44,184 nucleotides of DNA, from NCBI GenBank assembly GCA_019113965.1, contig DXGK01000031.1, positions 1-44,184 on the forward strand, read 5' to 3'. A program made the translations under genes and the position numbers. The stretch is from Candidatus Limosilactobacillus merdipullorum. GTDB lineage: Bacteria; Bacillota; Bacilli; Lactobacillales; Lactobacillaceae. Positions 7,440-17,133 of the stretch are shown in pieces. The notes below the pieces were generated by a model. The model was given only the letters and a program-made list of their open reading frames with translations. It searched no databases and was not told the DNA's origin. Numbering within the stretch: the stretch's first letter is position 1; the number at the start of each line of letters is the position of its first letter.

Positions 7440-8939
7440 TTACTTGTTGTTCTGGTGTCTGTGATGACTAACATCGACATCGTAGAAGATCCAGGCCACT
7501 CCACCAAAGAAGACAGGACCAAAGATCGTCCAGAAGGCGGTCTGGTAGTCGTGTTCCAGGATTGGTTGCAGGCAGGTAAAGAGAATCCCCAGTGCCAGTA
7601 CTAACCAAACGACAATCACAATCAAGTTAGTCCAGAAGCGGTTCTTGTAAATTTCAAACGGCCGCTCAATATCCTGGCGCTTCTTAAAGGCCGGGAAGGC
7701 ACCCACCAGGAACAAGTATGGCGCCGAGGTCGTCACGTTGGCCATGTTGGTTAAAATCTGGTAGAACTTCTGCGCAGCGTTTCCCCCGAAAGCAACCAGG
7801 AAGATGATGACGCAGACCACGATGGCTTGCAGCTGCATGGCGTTGGCCGGAATACCGTGCTCGTTCAGCTTGGTCAGCCGTTCAGGCCATAATTCAGGGT
7901 TGGAACCCATAATGAACGACTTGATTGGTGAATAGATAACCACGAAGAACGAACCGCAGTAAGCCAGGAACATGCTCAACCCGGTAAAGCGGGTCAAAAT
8001 GTTACCAATCAGCAGCGCGGTGCTGTGACTGGTGCCCAGGGCATTCCCCATCTGGATACCCAGGTTATTCATCAGGATGTATGAAATATTCCCCAGGTTA
8101 ACCTCGTGACCACCAAGGACGCTGTGCCAGTTAGTACTAATCCCCCACATGAGGATCATCAAACTGTACAAAACGGTGATTAAAACCATCGAAATCACAC
8201 AACCCATCGGAAAAGTCTTTTCTGGCTTATCCAACGAGTCGATGACCCCACTCATCGATTCCAAACCACCATAAGCGAAAATCGCGTAAACGACGAATGA
8301 AATAATGGCAATTGGTGACTGGAACGACGGGTTTGGTGAGGTAATGAAGCTGCTGGCGTGAATCGGTTCAGCGATGGCACCCTTGTTACCAATCCAAACC
8401 ACGATACTCAAGACGATGAAGAGACCGGAAAGGATCATCACGAAAGTCCCACCAACGTTGGCAACTTCGGCGATCTTGTCCATCCCGTGGCTGGCGAAGA
8501 TCGTCACCAGGAGAATCCAGGCAATCCCTAATAGACCGATTACTTCAGTCGAACTGAGCCCCATGACACCCCAACTCTGGGTCTTATCGGCCCCGAACAG
8601 TAAGGATGACAACGGGATCCACACCTTGGAAGCCGTAGATACCATCCAGACAATCCAGGCGGATAACCAGATAAAGGTCCCAATAAAGGCAATCTTTTCA
8701 CCAACGGATTCCTTCAGCCAGGAATAAATCCCACCCTTAGCATCCTTAAAGGCGGCGCCGTATTCGGCAAACATCAGCGAAGATGGCAGGAAGAACAGCA
8801 GTGCTGCCACAACGTACCAAATGATACTGCCGTAGCCCATTTGGTCATAGGCCACGGTCGTGTTTGCGAAACCGAAGGTCGAGGTGAAAATCATCAAGAT
8901 CAGACTAACTAGTGTGATCTTTTTTGTTTTCTCAGACAT
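7440..8939 (-). CDS. yjeM: APC-superfamily amino acid transporter, YjeM/GadC-like
   Basis: An amino acid permease of the glutamate/GABA antiporter branch of the APC superfamily, closest by eye to the YjeM group. It begins MSEKTKKITLVSLILMIFTS and has about 12 to 13 hydrophobic helices; the first-helix region FGFANTTVAY and the GGIYSWLKESVG motif are typical. The ATG at 8939 with GAGGGGG upstream is preferred over an upstream in-frame start and gives 499 residues. The last residues are hydrophilic and His-rich. It stands alone, with its own -10 element and terminator. The substrate is probably an amino acid or an amino acid/amine pair; GABA exchange is not shown, and no glutamate decarboxylase gene is in the window. 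Confidence 0.85.
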   Translation of the reverse strand: MSEKTKKITLVSLILMIFTSTFGFANTTVAYDQMGYGSIIWYVVAALLFFLPSSLMFAEYGAAFKDAKGGIYSWLKESVGEKIAFIGTFIWLSAWIVWMVSTASKVWIPLSSLLFGADKTQSWGVMGLSSTEVIGLLGIAWILLVTIFASHGMDKIAEVANVGGTFVMILSGLFIVLSIVVWIGNKGAIAEPIHASSFITSPNPSFQSPIAIISFVVYAIFAYGGLESMSGVIDSLDKPEKTFPMGCVISMVLITVLYSLMILMWGISTNWHSVLGGHEVNLGNISYILMNNLGIQMGNALGTSHSTALLIGNILTRFTGLSMFLAYCGSFFVVIYSPIKSFIMGSNPELWPERLTKLNEHGIPANAMQLQAIVVCVIIFLVAFGGNAAQKFYQILTNMANVTTSAPYLFLVGAFPAFKKRQDIERPFEIYKNRFWTNLIVIVVWLVLALGILFTCLQPILEHDYQTAFWTIFGPVFFGGVAWIFYDVDVSHHRHQNNK

Positions 8940-8993
8940 AGACAAGTCCCCCTCAAAAATACACAATAAACAAATAAATTATTGCTCAACTTT

Positions 8994-8999
8994 AGTATA
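8994..8999 (-). promoter_or_regulatory. -10 element of the permease gene
   Basis: TATACT on the minus strand, 55 bases before the start. A convincing -35 at normal distance is not visible, so this is a partial promoter call. Confidence 0.45.
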
Positions 9000-9070
9000 C
9001 AATGTTTTCTAGACCAATAAAACGACAAAAGCGTATTTTTATGCCAATATCGGACAAACAGTTGTAAATA

Positions 9071-9106
9071 AAACCAAAAACACCGCCACGACTGATCGTA
9101 GCGGTG
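9071..9106 (-). terminator. Terminator downstream of lepA
   Basis: On the minus strand, an 11-bp stem with one G-T wobble (9096-9106 with 9081-9091), a four-base loop, then TTTTTGGTTT. The 228-base gap between lepA and the permease holds this hairpin and the permease promoter; no gene is seen there. Confidence 0.85.
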
Positions 9107-9167
9107 CAATTTTATGCACGACGGTATACATTATACAAATCAAACGTTATGGCAATCAATATTACCA

Positions 9168-10997
9168 CTATTTACCTTCTTCATCGGTCTTCAGAACGGC
9201 CATAAAGGCAGCTTGCGGGATATCGACCTTGCCGACGGCCTTCATTCGCTTCTTCCCCCGCTTCTGCTTTTCTAGTAGCTTAGCCCGCCGGTCAGGGTCC
9301 CCCGTGTGAATGCGGGCGGTCACGTCCTTGCGGTAGGCCTTGATGTTGGTCCGGGCAATGATCTTGGAACCAATGGCGGCCTGGATCGGAATTTCAAAGT
9401 TCTGCCGCGGGATAATCTTCTTCAGCTTGCTGGCAATGTCGCGTCCCCGTTCGGCGGCGTTATCGCGGTGAGTAATAAAGCTCAATGCGTCGACCTTGTC
9501 CCCATTGAGCAGGATGTCGATCTTGACCAGGTCACTGACCCGGTAATCATCAATCTCGTAGTCAAGCGAAGCATAGCCACGCGTACTGCTCTTCAGCTTA
9601 TCGAAGAAGTCGTAGATGATTTCAGCCAAGGGGATGTGGTAGATGACGTTCACCCGGGTATCACTCAGGTATTCCATCGTATCGAACTGGCCGCGCTTAC
9701 GCTGGCAAAGTTCCATTACCGGACCAACATAGTCATTTGGTACCATGATTGATGCCCGCACGTACGGCTCTTTAATGTCCTTAATTGCCGACGGATCGGG
9801 CATCTCGGCCGGGTTCTCCACCTCGACCATTGACCCATCATGGAGGTCAACGTGGTAAGTAACCGACGGCGCCGTAATGATCAGGTCGAGGTCAAACTCG
9901 CGTTCCAGCCGTTCCTGAATGACGTCCATGTGCAAGAGACCCAGGAAACCGCAACGGAACCCAAAGCCCAGCGCCTGCGAAGATTCCGGCTCAAATGTCA
10001 GTGCCGCATCGTTGAGCTTGAGCTTTTCTAGCGCTTCCCGCAGGTCGTTAAACTTGGCATTATCCGATGGGTACAAGCCGGCGTAGACCATTGGCTGCAT
10101 TTGCCGGTATCCCTCCATCGGCTTGGCCGTCGGGTTATCAGCATCGGTGATCGTATCCCCAACCCGGGTATCCTTAATATCCTTAATGGCGGCGGTAATG
10201 TAGCCAACATCCCCGGCCATCAGGAAGTCACGAGCCAGCGGCTTCGGTGAGTTAATTCCGACTTCGGCCACTTCGTAAACCGCACCGCTGTTCATCAGCT
10301 TGATCCGGTCGCCCTTCTTCACCGTTCCTTCGGCAATCCGCACTGACAGGACAACTCCCCGGTAGTCATCGTATTTGGAGTCGAAGATCAACGCCTTGAG
10401 CGGTGCCTGGAGGTCACCGGTCGGCGCCGGAATATCCTGAACAATCTTTTCGAGAACCTGGTCGACCCCGAGCCCGGTCTTGGCACTGACATCGACGGCA
10501 TCACTGCAGTCCAGGCCAATTTCATCTTCGATCTGTTGACGGGTTCCCTCAGGGTCGGCAGACGGGAGGTCGATCTTGTTGATCACCGGTAGGATTTCCA
10601 AATCGTTGTCGATTGCCAAATAGACGTTGGCCAGCGTCTGGGCTTCCACCCCCTGCGTCGCATCAACGACCAGGATGGCCCCTTCACAGGCCGCCAGCGA
10701 CCGCGAAACTTCGTAGGAGAAGTCGACGTGGCCTGGTGTATCGATCAGGTGGAAGATATAGTCTTCCCCGTCCTTGGCATGGTAGGTCAGTGCCACCGCG
10801 TTCAGCTTGATGGTAATCCCGCGTTCCCGTTCTAGCGGCATATCATCGAGGACCTGGTCCTTCATTTCCCGCTTACTGATGGTATCGGTCATTTCCAAAA
10901 TCCGGTCGGCCAAAGTCGACTTCCCGTGGTCGATATGGGCCACAATTGAAAAGTTACGAATATGCTTTTGGCGTTCTTTCATTTCGGCTAAATCCAT
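9168..10997 (-). CDS. lepA: Elongation factor 4 (LepA), ribosome back-translocating GTPase
   Basis: A translational GTPase that acts on stalled or mistranslocated 70S ribosomes under ionic or cold stress. The P-loop is AHIDHGKST (residues 20-28), followed by DTPGH and NKID for guanine recognition. The LepA-specific C-terminal part is complete, ending in the basic segment [24 protein letters not shown]. The frame also allows a TTG six bases upstream, but GTGAG sits 8 bases before the ATG at 10997, which gives 609 residues. It has its own promoter and terminator. In many lactobacilli lepA follows dnaJ directly; here adhE lies between. Confidence 0.97.
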   Translation of the reverse strand: MDLAEMKERQKHIRNFSIVAHIDHGKSTLADRILEMTDTISKREMKDQVLDDMPLERERGITIKLNAVALTYHAKDGEDYIFHLIDTPGHVDFSYEVSRSLAACEGAILVVDATQGVEAQTLANVYLAIDNDLEILPVINKIDLPSADPEGTRQQIEDEIGLDCSDAVDVSAKTGLGVDQVLEKIVQDIPAPTGDLQAPLKALIFDSKYDDYRGVVLSVRIAEGTVKKGDRIKLMNSGAVYEVAEVGINSPKPLARDFLMAGDVGYITAAIKDIKDTRVGDTITDADNPTAKPMEGYRQMQPMVYAGLYPSDNAKFNDLREALEKLKLNDAALTFEPESSQALGFGFRCGFLGLLHMDVIQERLEREFDLDLIITAPSVTYHVDLHDGSMVEVENPAEMPDPSAIKDIKEPYVRASIMVPNDYVGPVMELCQRKRGQFDTMEYLSDTRVNVIYHIPLAEIIYDFFDKLKSSTRGYASLDYEIDDYRVSDLVKIDILLNGDKVDALSFITHRDNAAERGRDIASKLKKIIPRQNFEIPIQAAIGSKIIARTNIKAYRKDVTARIHTGDPDRRAKLLEKQKRGKKRMKAVGKVDIPQAAFMAVLKTDEEGK

Positions 10998-11035
10998 CGT
11001 CAAAACTCACTTTCTTCCGTATAGTTAACCAATTA

Positions 11036-11065
11036 AGTATACCAAGGATCGCGTCACTGGTGCAA
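11036..11065 (-). promoter_or_regulatory. lepA promoter
   Basis: On the minus strand, -35 TTGCAC (11065-11060), an 18-base spacer and -10 TATACT (11041-11036) with an upstream TGG extension. The start codon is about 40 bases downstream. Confidence 0.75.
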
Positions 11066-11094
11066 TATTATCGGCCGACATAGGGGTTAGAGAC

Positions 11095-11126
11095 AAAAAG
11101 TCTCCCGTCTAAATGTGACGGAAGAC
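11095..11126 (-). terminator. Terminator downstream of adhE
   Basis: On the minus strand, a 10-bp stem with one wobble pair (11117-11126 with 11100-11109), seven-base loop and TTTTT tail, 20 bases after the adhE stop. Confidence 0.88.
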
Positions 11127-11146
11127 CTTAATTAGTTAACTTAGAG

Positions 11147-13750
11147 TTACTTGGTTTCGACACCCTTGCCGGTGTATTCGTCGATCATGATCTGCTTAAG
11201 GTCGGAGATTAACGGTTCCTGCGGGTTAGCAGTTGTACACTGGTCTTCGTATGCCAGAACGGCCAAGTGGTCAACCACCTTATCGAAGTGCTTCTTGTCG
11301 ACGCCACAGGCCTTCAGGCTCAAAGTGACGTCAACGGAATGTGCTAAGTCGCGAATCTTGTCGCAAAGCTTCTGGATCAGTTCGTCGTTGTCCTTGCCGG
11401 TCAAGCCAATCGTCTTGGCAATCGTTGCGTAGTCGTCAGCCGCCCGGAAAGTTTCGTACTTCGGCCAGGTGGCGAACTTCTTCGGTTCGGAAGCGTTGAA
11501 CTTGATGACGTGCGGCATGGTGATGGCAATTGCAATCCCGTGGGTCAAATCAAACTCGCCACCGAGCTTGTGGGCAATGGAATGGTTGATCCCCAGGAAG
11601 GCGTTGGCGAAGGCCATACCGGCTAAGGTCGAGGCATTGTGCATTTCAGCCCGTGCATGTTCATCACCGTTGTAGGAGTCGGTCAGGTTGTCAAAGACCA
11701 GCTTGATGGCCTGCAGTGACAGCGGACGGGTGTAATCGGACGCCATGTTTGAAACGTAGGATTCGATGGCGTGACAGAGAACGTCCAGACCAGAAGCGGC
11801 AATGTTGCCCTTCGGCACGGTGTCAACGAATTGCGGGTCGACGATCGCCACGTCCGGCGTTAAGGCGTAGTCAGTCAACGGGTACTTGACGTGGGTCTTG
11901 GAATCCGTAATCACGGCAAATGGCGTGACTTCGGACCCGGTTCCGGAAGTGGTTGGGATGGCAACCATCTGGGCCTTCTTCGGCTTGTCAAAGCGGTAAG
12001 CCCGCTTCCGGATGTTCAAGAACTTCTGCTTGGCCCCAAAGAAGGAAGCATTTTCGTTTTCGTAGAACATCCACATTCCCTTGGCAGCGTCCAGTGGCGA
12101 ACCACCACCAAGAGCGATAATCGTATCTGGCTGGAAGGCCTTCATCATCGCAACACCCTTGTTAACGGTGTCCGTTGACGGGTCAGCTTCCACGTCGGAG
12201 AAGACCAGGTACTGAACATTGTTTTGCCGCAACTTTAACTGGTCGGTAACCACGTCAACATAGCCGTGGGCCTGGATAGATGGGCCGGTCACGATGAAGA
12301 CCCGGTTAATGTTTGGCATGTCCTTGAGGTAGCGTACGGAGTCACGTTCAAAGTATACCCGTGGAAGTTTGATCCATTGCATATTATTACGCCTCTTTGC
12401 AATCGTCTTGATGTTCAGCAGGTCATAGTCGGTGACGTTGTGGGAGATGGAGTTGGCACCCCACGAACCAGTCCCCAGCGTCAGTGACGGGGTCATCCGG
12501 TTGTAAAGGTTCCCGATCCCGGACAAGCCAGCCGGCGAGTTGACGATCACCCGGGAAGCACGCATTTCAACGCCGAACTTTTCGGCCAGCTTCATATCGG
12601 TCGTCTGGATGGCGGCGGTGTGACCTAACCCACCGTAATCCAGTAGGGCGTCACACTTAGCAAGGGCGTCTTCCTGGCTGTCGGCCTTGAAGATCGACAG
12701 CACTGGTGACAGCTTTTCACCAGATAGCAGTTCCTTGCGACCAATCTCGTTAATCTCTACCGCCAGTACCTGGGTGTCCTTTGGCACCTTAATCTTGGCC
12801 AGCTTGGCGATCTTTTCAGCAGACATCCCGGCGATCGGTCCGTTGATACTCCCAGTCTCGGGGTTGAACATCGTCGTCCGCAGCTTGTAGACCTCCTTGG
12901 CCGGTACGAAGTAAACCCGGTTGGCGGTCATCAAATTCTTGAAGTCATTGTAGATTTCTTTGTCGACCACCGCCGAGTTTTCGGTTGCACAGATCATCCC
13001 GTTATCGAAGGTCTTGGACAGGACGATGTCATTAACCGCGCGTTTTAGGTTAGCGGTCTTTTCAACGTAAACAGGGCCGTTACCCGGGCCAACACCCAGA
13101 GCTGGCTTCCCGGTGGAGTATGCGGCCTTCACCATCCCCGGGCCACCAGTGGCCAGAGTGCAGGCAACGCCAGGGTTATTAATTAGCGCCGTACTGGTTT
13201 CCCGACTTGGCTTATCGATCCACTGGATCGCGCCCTCTGGAGCACCTGCAGCAATGGCAGCTTCAGCCACGATTTGTGCCGCATGACGTGAACACTTCAG
13301 GGCTTGCGGGTGGAAACTGAAGATAATTGGGTTCCGTGTCTTCATGGCGATGATCGCCTTGAAGAGCACCGTCGACGTCGGGTTAGTTACCGGCGTTATC
13401 CCGGCGAGGACCCCCAACGGTTCGGCAACCTTGATCAACTCGTCGGCCTTGTCGTCTTCGATTACCCCAACGGTCTTGTCCTTGCGGATGTTGTGCCAAA
13501 TTTCTTCGGTGGCGAACATGTTCTTAATGGCCTTGTCTTCAACAACACCCCGACCGGTTTCCTTAACGGCCTCGATGGCCAGTTCCATGTGCTTGTCCTG
13601 GCCGGCCTCAACCATCTGGTGAGTGATCCGGTCAACCGTTTCCTGGTCAAAATCGTGCATTGTCTTCAAAGCATCCTGAGCCTTAGCAACCAGTGCATCC
13701 ACCATTTGCTCAGCTTCAGTCGATTTGCTTGCTTTTGCGTTTTCTGCCAT
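11147..13750 (-). CDS. adhE: Bifunctional acetaldehyde-CoA / alcohol dehydrogenase (AdhE)
   Basis: A fused enzyme that reduces acetyl-CoA to acetaldehyde and then ethanol, regenerating two NAD+. In heterofermenters this disposes of reducing equivalents from the phosphoketolase pathway. The N-terminal aldehyde dehydrogenase half has its catalytic Cys254 in DNGMICATENS. The C-terminal iron-dependent half has GGGSPLDAAKG, GTGSEVTPFAV and the metal His residues in HAIES, GINHSIAH and the following FDLTHG. The length of 867 residues is normal. The start has AAGGAGGAC upstream. Expression is probably controlled by Rex, because a Rex-like box overlaps its -35. It sits as a separate transcription unit between dnaJ and lepA. 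Confidence 0.97.
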   Translation of the reverse strand: MAENAKASKSTEAEQMVDALVAKAQDALKTMHDFDQETVDRITHQMVEAGQDKHMELAIEAVKETGRGVVEDKAIKNMFATEEIWHNIRKDKTVGVIEDDKADELIKVAEPLGVLAGITPVTNPTSTVLFKAIIAMKTRNPIIFSFHPQALKCSRHAAQIVAEAAIAAGAPEGAIQWIDKPSRETSTALINNPGVACTLATGGPGMVKAAYSTGKPALGVGPGNGPVYVEKTANLKRAVNDIVLSKTFDNGMICATENSAVVDKEIYNDFKNLMTANRVYFVPAKEVYKLRTTMFNPETGSINGPIAGMSAEKIAKLAKIKVPKDTQVLAVEINEIGRKELLSGEKLSPVLSIFKADSQEDALAKCDALLDYGGLGHTAAIQTTDMKLAEKFGVEMRASRVIVNSPAGLSGIGNLYNRMTPSLTLGTGSWGANSISHNVTDYDLLNIKTIAKRRNNMQWIKLPRVYFERDSVRYLKDMPNINRVFIVTGPSIQAHGYVDVVTDQLKLRQNNVQYLVFSDVEADPSTDTVNKGVAMMKAFQPDTIIALGGGSPLDAAKGMWMFYENENASFFGAKQKFLNIRKRAYRFDKPKKAQMVAIPTTSGTGSEVTPFAVITDSKTHVKYPLTDYALTPDVAIVDPQFVDTVPKGNIAASGLDVLCHAIESYVSNMASDYTRPLSLQAIKLVFDNLTDSYNGDEHARAEMHNASTLAGMAFANAFLGINHSIAHKLGGEFDLTHGIAIAITMPHVIKFNASEPKKFATWPKYETFRAADDYATIAKTIGLTGKDNDELIQKLCDKIRDLAHSVDVTLSLKACGVDKKHFDKVVDHLAVLAYEDQCTTANPQEPLISDLKQIMIDEYTGKGVETK

Positions 13751-13791
13751 TGCTGACGTCCTCCTTAATGCTTTGCTAACTTTCGCTTATT

Positions 13792-13820
13792 AAGATAACC
13801 CAGTCTTGTGAAAAAGTCAA
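13792..13820 (-). promoter_or_regulatory. adhE promoter
   Basis: On the minus strand, -35 TTGACT (13820-13815), exactly 17 bases of spacer, and -10 TATCTT (13797-13792), about 40 bases before the ATG. Confidence 0.8.
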
Positions 13821-13823
13821 CAA
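13806..13823. promoter_or_regulatory. Rex-type operator overlapping the adhE -35
   Basis: Minus-strand TTGTTGACTTTTTCACAA matches the Rex consensus (TTGTGAA, four bases, TTCACAA) at 12 of 14 defined positions. It contains the whole -35 hexamer. Rex is an NADH-sensing repressor; binding here would block the polymerase until the NADH/NAD ratio rises. Confidence 0.75.
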
Positions 13824-13898
13824 GTTATAAGTACTAATTTAACGCCATTTTCGTCAAAAAAACAACCAGTTTGTGAAGTATAGATCATAGGTTAGACC

Positions 13899-13928
13899 AA
13901 AAAAGCCACGGTGATAGTCACCGTGGCT
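13899..13928 (-). terminator. Terminator downstream of dnaJ
   Basis: On the minus strand, a perfect 11-bp stem (13918-13928 with 13904-13914), three-base loop and TTTTTT tail. Confidence 0.9.
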
Positions 13929-13950
13929 TGTGTATTTTGATTGGTCTAGT

Positions 13951-15087
13951 CTACTTATCGTCAAAGGCATCGCGCAATTTCTCAAAGAAACCGGGCTTGA
14001 CACCGTCGGCAGCCTTTTCGCCACCCGCGGCAGCAAATGCCATCAAGGCTTCACGTTGCCGCTTGTTGAGGTGGGTTGGTGTCTTAACGTGGACACGGAC
14101 GTGTTCATCACCGTTACCGCTACCGTTGACGTGCGGCACACCCTTGTTGCGCAGGCGGAAGTTCGTTCCGGACTGCGTGCCTGCAGGAATCTTCAGGTCA
14201 ACGTCACCATGGACGGTCTTAACCTTGACCTTATCGCCAAGTGCAGCCTGGGCAAAACTAATATCCTGGTCAACGTAGATTTCCGAACCATCACGCTGGA
14301 AGTCCTTGCTTGGGGAAACCTGGAAGACAATGTACAGGTCTCCGTATGGGCCACCGTTAACCCCGGCCTCACCCTGGCCGGCGAGACGCATTTGTTCACC
14401 ATCGTCAACCCCAGCCGGAATCTTGACCTTGATTTCATGACGCTGTTGAACGCGACCGGAACCGTGGCAAGTGTTGCACTTGTCCTTGATTTCCTTCCCG
14501 GTACCGCCACAAACAGGGCAGGTCGATTGCTGCTGCATCCGGCCAAACGGTGTGTTACGCATCGTGACGATAAAGCCGCTGCCGCCGCAACGAGAACAAG
14601 TCGTCGGGCTCGTGCCTGGCCGAGCGCCGGTGCCGTGGCAGGTCTTACACTCTTCCTGACGGTTGTAGCGGATCTTCGTTTGTTTCCCGAAGACAGCCTC
14701 CATAAAGGTCAGACTCATGGTGTACTGCAGGTCACTCCCCTGGCGTGGCTGGTTCGGGTTGGCACGCCGCGCACCGCCACCGGTAAACATGTTAAAGATA
14801 TCATCAAAGCCGCCAAAGCCACCAAACTGGGCACCGGCTGCGCCAGCACCGCCACCAGCTTGGCCATTAACCCCGGCCGCACCGAATTGGTCGTACTGTG
14901 CCCGCTTTTCCTTGTTGCCAAGAACTTCGTAAGCTTCGTTGATTTCCTTAAACTTCTGTTCTGCACCCGGTTCGTGGTTAACATCAGGGTGGTATTTCGC
15001 TGCTAGGCGACGAAAGGCCCGCTTAATGTCCTTTTCAGACGCTTTGCGGTCAACTCCTAAGGTTTTGTAGTAATCTTTTTCAGCCAT
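13951..15087 (-). CDS. dnaJ: Chaperone DnaJ (Hsp40)
   Basis: Co-chaperone that delivers substrates to DnaK and stimulates its ATPase. The J domain carries H33-P34-D35; a Gly/Phe-rich stretch follows at about residues 70-110. Four zinc-binding CxxCxGxG repeats are seen in the middle (CKTCHGTG, CSRCGGSG, CPVCGGTG, CNTCHGSG), then the C-terminal beta domains ending GFFEKLRDAFDDK. The length of 378 residues is standard type I. It is the last gene of hrcA-grpE-dnaK-dnaJ, and a leaky hairpin lies between dnaK and dnaJ. A 358-codon open frame on the opposite strand is a shadow of this gene. Confidence 0.98.
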   Translation of the reverse strand: MAEKDYYKTLGVDRKASEKDIKRAFRRLAAKYHPDVNHEPGAEQKFKEINEAYEVLGNKEKRAQYDQFGAAGVNGQAGGGAGAAGAQFGGFGGFDDIFNMFTGGGARRANPNQPRQGSDLQYTMSLTFMEAVFGKQTKIRYNRQEECKTCHGTGARPGTSPTTCSRCGGSGFIVTMRNTPFGRMQQQSTCPVCGGTGKEIKDKCNTCHGSGRVQQRHEIKVKIPAGVDDGEQMRLAGQGEAGVNGGPYGDLYIVFQVSPSKDFQRDGSEIYVDQDISFAQAALGDKVKVKTVHGDVDLKIPAGTQSGTNFRLRNKGVPHVNGSGNGDEHVRVHVKTPTHLNKRQREALMAFAAAGGEKAADGVKPGFFEKLRDAFDDK

Positions 15088-15151
15088 CTGAAACCCCCAC
15101 TGTTGAAAGATTCAATTTGTCTTTCTAGTTATAACATAACTTGGCGTAAAA

Positions 15152-15185
15152 AGGAAAAACCAAAGCCCGTCGAAGGTCTTTGGTT
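15152..15185 (-). terminator. Hairpin with T-run between dnaK and dnaJ
   Basis: On the minus strand, arms 15175-15185 and 15158-15168 pair over 11 positions with one mismatch, followed by TTTCCTTTTT. The imperfect tail suggests partial termination, setting DnaK above DnaJ levels, a known arrangement in related operons. Confidence 0.7.
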
Positions 15186-15205
15186 CTCCTCCTCTAATGA
15201 AACGA

Positions 15206-17098
15206 CTACTTCTTGTCGTCGTCCGGATCTACTTCTTCAAAGTCGCCATTGACGGTCTTGCCATCGTCACCGTTGTGACCCTGGTTGTTACCGTTGTTGT
15301 TATTGTTATTTGGCTGACCATTGTTACCAGCGTTGTTTTGAGCATTTTGCTGCTGAGCTTGCTGGTATAACTTGACGGTCAGGTCTTGGACAACCTTGTT
15401 CAGTTCGTCCTTCTTAGACTTCATTTCGTCGTAGTTTTCTGCGTCACGGGCCTTTTTAAGGGCGTCCCGAGCATCCTGAGCCTTCTTGATTTCATCGTCA
15501 GAAACCTTGCCCTTGAGTTCCTTCAAGGTCTTGTCAGTTTGGAAGATCAGCTGGTCTGACTCGTTGTTCAGGTCAACCCGTTCCTTCTTCTTCTTGTCGG
15601 CTTCGGCGTGCTCTTCGGCATCCTTCTTCATCCGTTCGATTTCTTCATCGGACAGGCCAGAGTTGGACTTGATGGTGATGTTCTGCTTCTTGTGGGTTCC
15701 CTGGTCCTCGGCAGAAACGTTAACAATCCCGTTCTTGTCGATATCGAAGGTCACCTTGATCTGCGGAATACCACGTGGTGCAGGCGGAATGTCCGTCAGT
15801 TGGAAGTTCCCCAGGGTCTTGTTGTCGGCAGCCATTGGCCGTTCACCTTGAAGAACGTGAATGTCTACGGCAGATTGGTTATCAGCAGCCGTCGAGAAGA
15901 CCTGGCTCTTTGAAGTTGGAATCGTGGTGTTCCGGTCAATCAGCTTGGTCATCACACCACCCATGGTTTCAATCCCCAGAGACAATGGCGTAACGTCAAG
16001 CAGAACAACGTCCTTAACGTCACCAGTCAGCACACCACCCTGAATAGCAGCACCAAGGGCAACGGCTTCGTCAGGGTTAATTGAGTGGTCTGGTTCCTTG
16101 CCAGTCAGTTCCTTAACCATTTCTTGAACCGCTGGGATCCGGGTAGAACCACCGTTCAGAATTACCTTGTCAATGTCGCTGAAGCTCAGGTCAGCATCGC
16201 TTAGGGCGTTCATCACTGGCTGCTTGGTCTTTTCAACCAGGTCGTTAGTCAGTTGGTTGAACTTTGCCCGGGTCAGCGTGGTGTTCAGGTGAACTGGGCC
16301 CTGGGTTGCCGGGTCCTGCGCAATGAATGGCAGGCTGATATCGGCTTGTTGAGAACTGGACAATTCCTTCTTGGCCTTTTCGGCAGCATCCTTCAAACGT
16401 TGCAGGGCCATCTTGTCCTTGCTTAAGTCGATGTTGTGTTCCTGCTTGAAGTTGTCCATCAACCAGTTCATGATCTTCTGGTCGAAGTCATCCCCACCAA
16501 GGTGAGTGTCCCCATTAGTTGACAGTACTTGGAAGACACCGTCACCAAGTTCCAGGATGGAAACATCGAAGGTCCCACCACCAAGGTCGTAAACCAGGAT
16601 CTTTTCATCGGTATCATCCTTGTCCAGGCCGTATGCCAGTGAGGAAGCCGTTGGTTCGTTAATGATCCGCTTGACATCCAAGCCGGCAATCTTCCCGGCA
16701 TCCTTAGTGGCCTGACGTTGGGCGTCATTGAAGTAAGCTGGCACGGTGATAACGGCCTTGTCAACCGTGTCACCAATGTAGTCCTCTGCGTACTTCTTCA
16801 GGTACTGAAGAATCATCGCAGAAATTTCCTGCGGCGTGTACTTCTTACCCTCAACTTCGACGGTGTACCCGGCTTCGCCCATGTGACTCTTGATTGAGGT
16901 AATCGTGTTCGGGTTGGTAATTGCCTGACGCTTAGCCACATCACCAACCTGGGTTTCGCCATTCTTGAATGAAACAACTGATGGGGTTGTCCGTCCGCCA
17001 TCTGGGTTAGTAATAATCTTTGGTTCATTACCTTCCATGACGGCAACGGCGGAGTTCGTCGTCCCCAAGTCAATACCAATAATCTTGTTGCTTGCCAT
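15206..17098 (-). CDS. dnaK: Chaperone DnaK (Hsp70)
   Basis: ATP-dependent chaperone that binds exposed hydrophobic peptides with DnaJ and GrpE. The nucleotide-binding domain begins [14 protein letters not shown]; the phosphate loop [21 protein letters not shown] and the hinge [14 protein letters not shown] are all present. The peptide-binding domain and helical lid follow. The extreme C-terminus is unusual: a Gln/Asn-rich stretch of about 35 residues, with a run of six Asn, precedes the usual acidic [10 protein letters not shown] end. The length of 630 residues is slightly over that of Bacillus DnaK. The start is the ATG after GAGGGATTAAT. It follows grpE by 35 bases and is controlled by the CIRCE element before hrcA. 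Confidence 0.98.
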   Translation of the reverse strand: MASNKIIGIDLGTTNSAVAVMEGNEPKIITNPDGGRTTPSVVSFKNGETQVGDVAKRQAITNPNTITSIKSHMGEAGYTVEVEGKKYTPQEISAMILQYLKKYAEDYIGDTVDKAVITVPAYFNDAQRQATKDAGKIAGLDVKRIINEPTASSLAYGLDKDDTDEKILVYDLGGGTFDVSILELGDGVFQVLSTNGDTHLGGDDFDQKIMNWLMDNFKQEHNIDLSKDKMALQRLKDAAEKAKKELSSSQQADISLPFIAQDPATQGPVHLNTTLTRAKFNQLTNDLVEKTKQPVMNALSDADLSFSDIDKVILNGGSTRIPAVQEMVKELTGKEPDHSINPDEAVALGAAIQGGVLTGDVKDVVLLDVTPLSLGIETMGGVMTKLIDRNTTIPTSKSQVFSTAADNQSAVDIHVLQGERPMAADNKTLGNFQLTDIPPAPRGIPQIKVTFDIDKNGIVNVSAEDQGTHKKQNITIKSNSGLSDEEIERMKKDAEEHAEADKKKKERVDLNNESDQLIFQTDKTLKELKGKVSDDEIKKAQDARDALKKARDAENYDEMKSKKDELNKVVQDLTVKLYQQAQQQNAQNNAGNNGQPNNNNNNGNNQGHNGDDGKTVNGDFEEVDPDDDKK

Positions 17099-17133
17099 AT
17101 TAATCCCTCTTTTTTAATTGTTAATTAGCTTAG

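Noticed and set aside
13930-15006. 358-codon plus-strand open frame
   Set aside because: Exactly antisense to dnaJ, with no ribosome site and a composition expected from a shadow of a G+C-rich coding strand.
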